DNA from: CAVTWJ01 sp963849485
GTDB lineage: Bacteria > Oederibacteriota > Muellerivitia > Muellerivitales > Muellerivitaceae
Assembly (NCBI GenBank): GCA_963849485.1
Contig: CAWKIF010000087.1
Span: 1 to 47,713 of the forward strand
DNA: 47,713 nucleotides
Direction of reading: 5' to 3'
The notes under the pieces were generated by a model that saw only the letters and a list, made by a program, of their open reading frames with translations, was not told the origin of the DNA and did not search any database. Position 1 is the stretch's first letter, and every line of letters starts with the position of its first letter. Both the position numbers and the translations under genes were made by a program. This document shows positions 44,759 to 47,713 of this stretch, piece after piece.

Positions 44759-45127
44759 TTACGGATTCGAGGCCTTTTCCAGATAGGCCTTCAAGATTTC
44801 CAGGTCGTCCTCCCGGATGGCCAAGAAATGCAGGCCCAAGCCCGAATCGTTGGACCAGGCCACCTCGGCGAAGGAGGCAATGGAGGCGGGGCGGTCCGGA
44901 ACGGTAATATCCAGGCGGAGGATGCTTCCCACATTCACCGCGACATTGGCGGATAAATAAACTCCCCCTAAACTGACATCCAGAGTGTGGGCGGTTTTGT
45001 TGCGATTTTCCCTGTTAAAGACCGTCTCGATTTCCTTTTGGTCCTCGATCAGGCGGTATTTGACGGGAACATGAGCTGTTATTCTCGGATGAGCGCGTTT
45101 TTCTAAAAACATATTGCCATCGGTCAT
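44759..45127 (-). CDS. PilZ-domain cyclic di-GMP receptor
   Basis: A 122-residue single PilZ domain. The first binding motif is RxxxR in EKRAHPRITAHVPVKY (about 11-20), the second is D-x-S-x-x-G in LDVSLGGVYLSA (about 50-60). These two hold cyclic di-GMP. The domain ends with AEVAWSNDSGLGLHFLAI and an acidic helix. ATG 45127 has GGGGAGG five bases upstream. Cyclic di-GMP from the GGDEF enzyme at 3818-5086 is a possible ligand source; the target is unknown, although a pilin gene lies 1.3 kb away. Confidence 0.9.
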   Translation of the reverse strand: MTDGNMFLEKRAHPRITAHVPVKYRLIEDQKEIETVFNRENRNKTAHTLDVSLGGVYLSANVAVNVGSILRLDITVPDRPASIASFAEVAWSNDSGLGLHFLAIREDDLEILKAYLEKASNP

Positions 45128-45445
45128 ATCAACCTCCCCAGGTTTATTGAAATATTGGGTGCATATCCCTGTTTCAACATCTTACTCCCTCGCGTCTTCC
45201 CCCGCGTCCCTAAAAATGCCTCAGAAACCCTTGTTACACTTCGACAAGATTGTATGTATCTCCAAGCCGTCAAACAATTCCGTATTTGGATATAAGTTTT
45301 TCATTATGACCTGATTCCAAAAAGCCTTATGGGGTAAATCCAAAAACATCCTTTTCAAATTGAATTTCATCAAAAAATAAGCCTTTCTTGGCGCTTTCGC
45401 GTTTTGGCGGTGAAAAATGAGGTGCTCTACTTTTTAATGACGGAT

Positions 45446-45461
45446 TGGTACGACCTATGCT
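45446..45461 (+). promoter_or_regulatory. Sigma-54 promoter for the STAS gene
   Basis: TGGTACGACCTATGCT matches the -24/-12 consensus TGGCACGRNNNTTGCW at all but two fixed positions and has the strict GG-N10-GC spacing (GG 45447-45448, GC 45459-45460). Transcription would begin near 45472, 34 bases before the chosen ATG. The rest of the 378-bp gap 45128-45505 is AT-rich with no gene seen. Confidence 0.6.
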
Positions 45462-45505
45462 TTTACATCTGGAACAAGCCGATCATCCCACAATGGAGGC
45501 CGACC

Positions 45506-45928
45506 ATGATCCGCACACAACCCCTGGTTCTCGCATTGGAACCTCAGACCCATCCTCAAGCCTTTATCCTGCGTCTCAAAGGCGCTTTCTTGGAAAGTTC
45601 CCTGCCGGAAGTGAGTGAAAGATTGGGCGGTTATCTTGACGCCCAGGGTCAAAGGATCTTCATCATGGACTTCGCCCACTGCTCCAGTGTGTGCTCTTCC
45701 GGCTGGGGTATGGTTTTGTTCGCGCACCATCAAATACGCAAGGCGGGAGGTACGCTGGTTTTGACTGGACTAGCGGGCGAAGCCTTGTCCACTTTCGAGA
45801 TGCTCGACCTGAGGGAACTCATGGGTTTGTACCCGGATGTGGAAAGCGCCTTGAGGTCCATCCCCCCGCCGACCTACGCGAGGATCTGGACCTCGATCAA
45901 GATTCCCCGTTTCAATTCGAGCAACTAG
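45506..45928 (+). CDS. STAS-domain protein (anti-sigma antagonist-like)
   Basis: About 140 residues from ATG 45506, which has GGAGG six bases upstream; the earlier in-frame ATG at 45404 lies before the likely sigma-54 promoter and is rejected. The fold pattern is that of SpoIIAA/RsbV: strand AFILRLKGAF, helix SLPEVSERL, strand FIMDFAHCSSVCSSGWGMVLFAHHQIRKAGG, and a last GLAGEALSTFEML helix. Ser residues in SSVCSSG lie where partner kinases phosphorylate RsbV. No anti-sigma kinase gene is nearby. Confidence 0.8.
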   Translation: MIRTQPLVLALEPQTHPQAFILRLKGAFLESSLPEVSERLGGYLDAQGQRIFIMDFAHCSSVCSSGWGMVLFAHHQIRKAGGTLVLTGLAGEALSTFEMLDLRELMGLYPDVESALRSIPPPTYARIWTSIKIPRFNSSN

Positions 45929-46009
45929 TTCGCGGACCGCTTCCAGTCCGGTCCGACTCAGGAAGGAAACCGATTCGTAGTTTTTCCAAGCGTCTATACC
46001 CTTTTACTA

Positions 46010-46465
46010 TTATTCAAATCCATAAAAGGAAAAGGGCATTGCTTTGGAGTCTTGCACCGTGCTGTTGACAAAAACCATCCCATTCGTGCTGTCGTACAGC
46101 CAGCCCGATGACCCCGCGGTCGGCACAGCTTGGGAAGTCGTGTTAATCACGATATTCCCCACCGGGCTGGGTGAATTTTGCACAAATGCACCCGTCACCT
46201 TCACAATCGGAATGTAACCCAGGTATTTACTGAATGTGTAAGGATTGGCGGTGTTAAGCGTCGTGGGCCATAAACCCTGTATGTCCCCGTAGTAAATGAC
46301 AGTGGCTGACTTGATGCTTCCTATATTTCCTTTTGTGGAGCCCTCGCGTGTTTTCTCGAGCATATAAGCGAACTTTGGGAGAGCGATCGCAGCCAAAATT
46401 CCGATGATCGCGACAACGATCATCAGTTCAATCAGAGTAAACCCCTTTGTCTTTAAACGAATCAT
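46010..46465 (-). CDS. Type IV pilin or pseudopilin
   Basis: The 151-residue precursor has a short leader ending KG and then FTLIELMIVVAIIGILAAIALPKF, the class III signal cut by prepilin peptidase between Gly8 and Phe9, with the conserved Glu at position 5 of the mature protein. The 45-residue helix is followed by a beta-rich head with SPVGNIVINTTS and a C-terminal loop. No Cys pair is present, so it differs from classic major pilins with a disulphide-closed loop. The assembly genes are not in the window. The 5' leader contains two related hairpins. Confidence 0.9.
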   Translation of the reverse strand: MIRLKTKGFTLIELMIVVAIIGILAAIALPKFAYMLEKTREGSTKGNIGSIKSATVIYYGDIQGLWPTTLNTANPYTFSKYLGYIPIVKVTGAFVQNSPSPVGNIVINTTSQAVPTAGSSGWLYDSTNGMVFVNSTVQDSKAMPFSFYGFE

Positions 46466-46482
46466 TTGAAACCCCCACCCCC

Positions 46483-46564
46483 TGAACTCAAAAGGCCTTG
46501 ACCCATCGGGCCTTCTTTAAAACCCGCCAAATGAACTCGAAAGCCTTTTGACCCTTCGGGCTTC
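46483..46564 (-). repeat. Two related hairpin units in the pilin leader
   Basis: Two 33-bp copies, 46483-46515 and 46532-46564, read on the mRNA strand as GAAG(G)CC - CGAWGGGTCAA - GGC(C)TTT - GAGTTCA. One copy has AAGGCC pairing with GGCCTT, the other AAGCC with GGCTT, so the stem changes on both sides while the loop is kept. This points to a folded RNA. Confidence 0.45.
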
Positions 46565-46625
46565 CTACGGTAAATGATTACCATTCATTACGGCGAGGCT
46601 TAAATGTTGATAGCATCTACCTAAT

Positions 46626-46655
46626 ATTTTATCTCTATTTTGAATAACCACGCAA
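46626..46655 (-). promoter_or_regulatory. Possible pilin promoter
   Basis: Minus-strand TTGCGT (46650-46655), an 18-bp spacer and TAAAAT (46626-46631), giving a leader of about 150 bases that includes both hairpin units. No sigma-54 site was found, although pilin genes often use one. Confidence 0.3.
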
Positions 46656-46975
46656 ATAATACACAACAAAATTAACCTTCTTAAAATCAAAATCTAATGA
46701 TCCTCAACGATATATTAGGAATTCATTAATTTTGACCTGGTCTCCCTTCACCTTCAGGGTCTGGATCTGTTTTTCCCATATAAAAGCCTAGAAAATGACA
46801 ATTCACCCCCAAGGTCAAATGAAAGGGTTGGTAAAGCCATTTGATAAATAGTTGATTGGAACAAGGATTGGAGGTTCCTAACCAATGGCTCATTCAATTG
46901 CAATAGGGGTTAAAAAGCGCCACAGGGAAATGAATGGTTCCCTATAAATAGCGATTCACATTTGGTCGGAAAATT

Positions 46976-47713
46976 TTAACTGCAGTTTCCCCAGCTTGTG
47001 CAATTTTGATTTTGGTCCGCGGGGACCTGGAAATAGTCGAAGTAGGGATCTTGGCTGACCCTAAAACAAAAATCCGGCCCGATATCACTCACCGCGCTGC
47101 CCGGGTCGGTCACCTGGATCCAGGCATAGTCCCCAGGATATGTGGTTATTTTGACGCAGTCGAGGTCCCCCGTTTGCAGGTCCAACATAGCGGGGTCGAC
47201 CAACTTGGTTCCCTCTTTTTTCGCTCCGGAAACAAGACTGGCCGAGGAACCGTTCACCACCAGGGACTTGGCTTGGTCCGAACTGGCGGCAAAAAAACCA
47301 GTGGCCGGAACCCCGTCGAAATCCACCCAGTTGCCGTTCCCCAGGTAGGCGATATTATTGTTCCCGTTCGGATCCGTGATCTGGAGATTCACGTTGCCGT
47401 TCGTCACATAGATGTCGGCCGTGGAAGCGTTGCAGGGCATGTGATGGTCCGGGAGGTCAAAGTAATTCCAATTGTTCATGAGGGGGCCATAAGCGGCCAA
47501 AACGTAGCATTGTCGGATGACCGACCCCAGGGTGACCGTCGCGTTGGCGGGCGGGTTGGAGGTGTCCAAGGTGACTGCCCCCACCGCCAGCACTTCGCCA
47601 CTCGCCGCGTCGTTGAGCTGGATCGAAAAGAGGCTTTTCAGGTCCGGGGAAGGGCCACCGAGAAAACCACGGCACCCGCCCCATTGGAAGAGTTAAAGGG
47701 CCCCTCCTGCCCT
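46976..47713 (-). CDS. Surface or secreted protein of unknown function, edge-truncated, one frameshift
   Basis: The gene enters from the right edge. Near the edge the good frame reads FNSSNGAGAVVFSVALP; it meets a stop after a C4 run near 47646-47649, while the downstream frame DLKSLFSIQLNDAASGEVLAVGAV is open through to 46976. One extra C would give VALPPDLKS and join them. The remaining 220 residues are rich in Asn, Asp, Gly, Thr and aromatics with short strands (VNLQITDPNGNNNIAYLGNG, YPGDYAWIQVTDPG) and six Cys, as in exported beta-sandwich proteins. No family is recognised. It lies in the same direction as the pilin gene, 510 bp upstream of it. Confidence 0.6.

Larger units (their letters stand above)
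46466..46975. other. 510-bp AT-rich non-coding gap upstream of the pilin gene
   Basis: No credible open frame is present. The gap holds the tandem hairpin leader (46483-46564), a GGTAA-TCAT-TTACC hairpin near 46570-46583, and a possible pilin promoter (46626-46655). A weak GGGAA/TTCCC hairpin near 46924-46944 may end the gene at 46976-47713. Beyond these I see nothing specific. Confidence 0.6.

Noticed and set aside
45929..46009. A CGGACC/GGTCCG hairpin between the STAS and pilin genes as an intrinsic terminator
   Set aside because: The stem is only six bases with an 11-base loop and no T-run directly after it.
46466..46700. A cyclic di-GMP (GEMM-type) riboswitch before the pilin gene
   Set aside because: The conserved GCAAAGC-type core and receptor pairing are not present; only unrelated hairpins were found.
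47457..47684. A 75-codon minus-strand frame at the right edge
   Set aside because: It is an out-of-frame reading of the frameshifted surface-protein gene and has no protein-like pattern of its own.
1..47713. tRNA genes and CRISPR arrays
   Set aside because: No cloverleaf ends with a TTCGA-type loop and no regularly spaced repeats were seen in the intergenic regions; a tRNAscan-SE run would settle the tRNA question.

Overview
The window looks like chromosomal housekeeping DNA from a GC-rich diderm bacterium. An outer membrane is implied by BamA, a TamB-like protein, a LolCD-type transporter, several signal-peptide beta-barrel proteins and a type IV pilin. An McsA-McsB-ClpC set is also present, which is best known from Gram-positive bacteria. 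Proline/threonine linkers, frequent GTG/TTG starts backed by strong AGGAGG-type ribosome sites, and the mixed gene content would suit a poorly cultured lineage. I cannot assign a phylum from this sequence alone. No CRISPR array, rRNA, tRNA, prophage or complete insertion sequence was seen.

Layout. 1-2294: an edge-truncated secreted protein faces a small signal-peptide protein and a frameshifted beta-barrel gene. 2426-11042: de novo purine synthesis on the minus strand (purB-purS-purQ-purL-purF, then purM), with a plus-strand diguanylate cyclase and a 147-bp inverted-repeat element lying between purF and purM. 11201-14779: a NifU-type Fe-S scaffold domain, surE and bamA. 14946-25015: a giant TamB-like gene, then clpC, mcsB and mcsA (transcribed in the order mcsA-mcsB-clpC-tamB-bamA). 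25131-29862: lolD, lolC, lysS and prfB, the last with a programmed frameshift. Everything from prfB down to purF is co-directional.

30071-39902 (mostly plus strand) resembles a known conserved neighbourhood: pheT, a small coiled-coil gene, zapA, a candidate 6S RNA, rarA, 5-formyl-THF cyclo-ligase and a YmdB-type phosphodiesterase. A minus-strand glgP pair is inserted in it, and rny and pheS are not where they often sit. 39918-44607: two secreted TPR proteins that share a repeat module, then hemL, cdd and hemB. 44759-47713: a PilZ protein, a STAS protein with a good sigma-54 promoter, a type IV pilin with a structured-looking leader, and an edge-truncated surface protein.

Several genes carry frameshifts: the 719-1906 barrel, the 1903-2294 small protein, purM, bamA and the last gene. 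Two of these are normally essential or core, so indel errors in the assembly are the simplest explanation for most. The prfB frameshift is different and is the genuine regulatory type. The most notable items are the 6S RNA candidate, the McsAB-ClpC set beside tamB-bamA, the TamB C-terminal extension, the long-coil ZapA protein, and the paired barrel/TPR secreted proteins.
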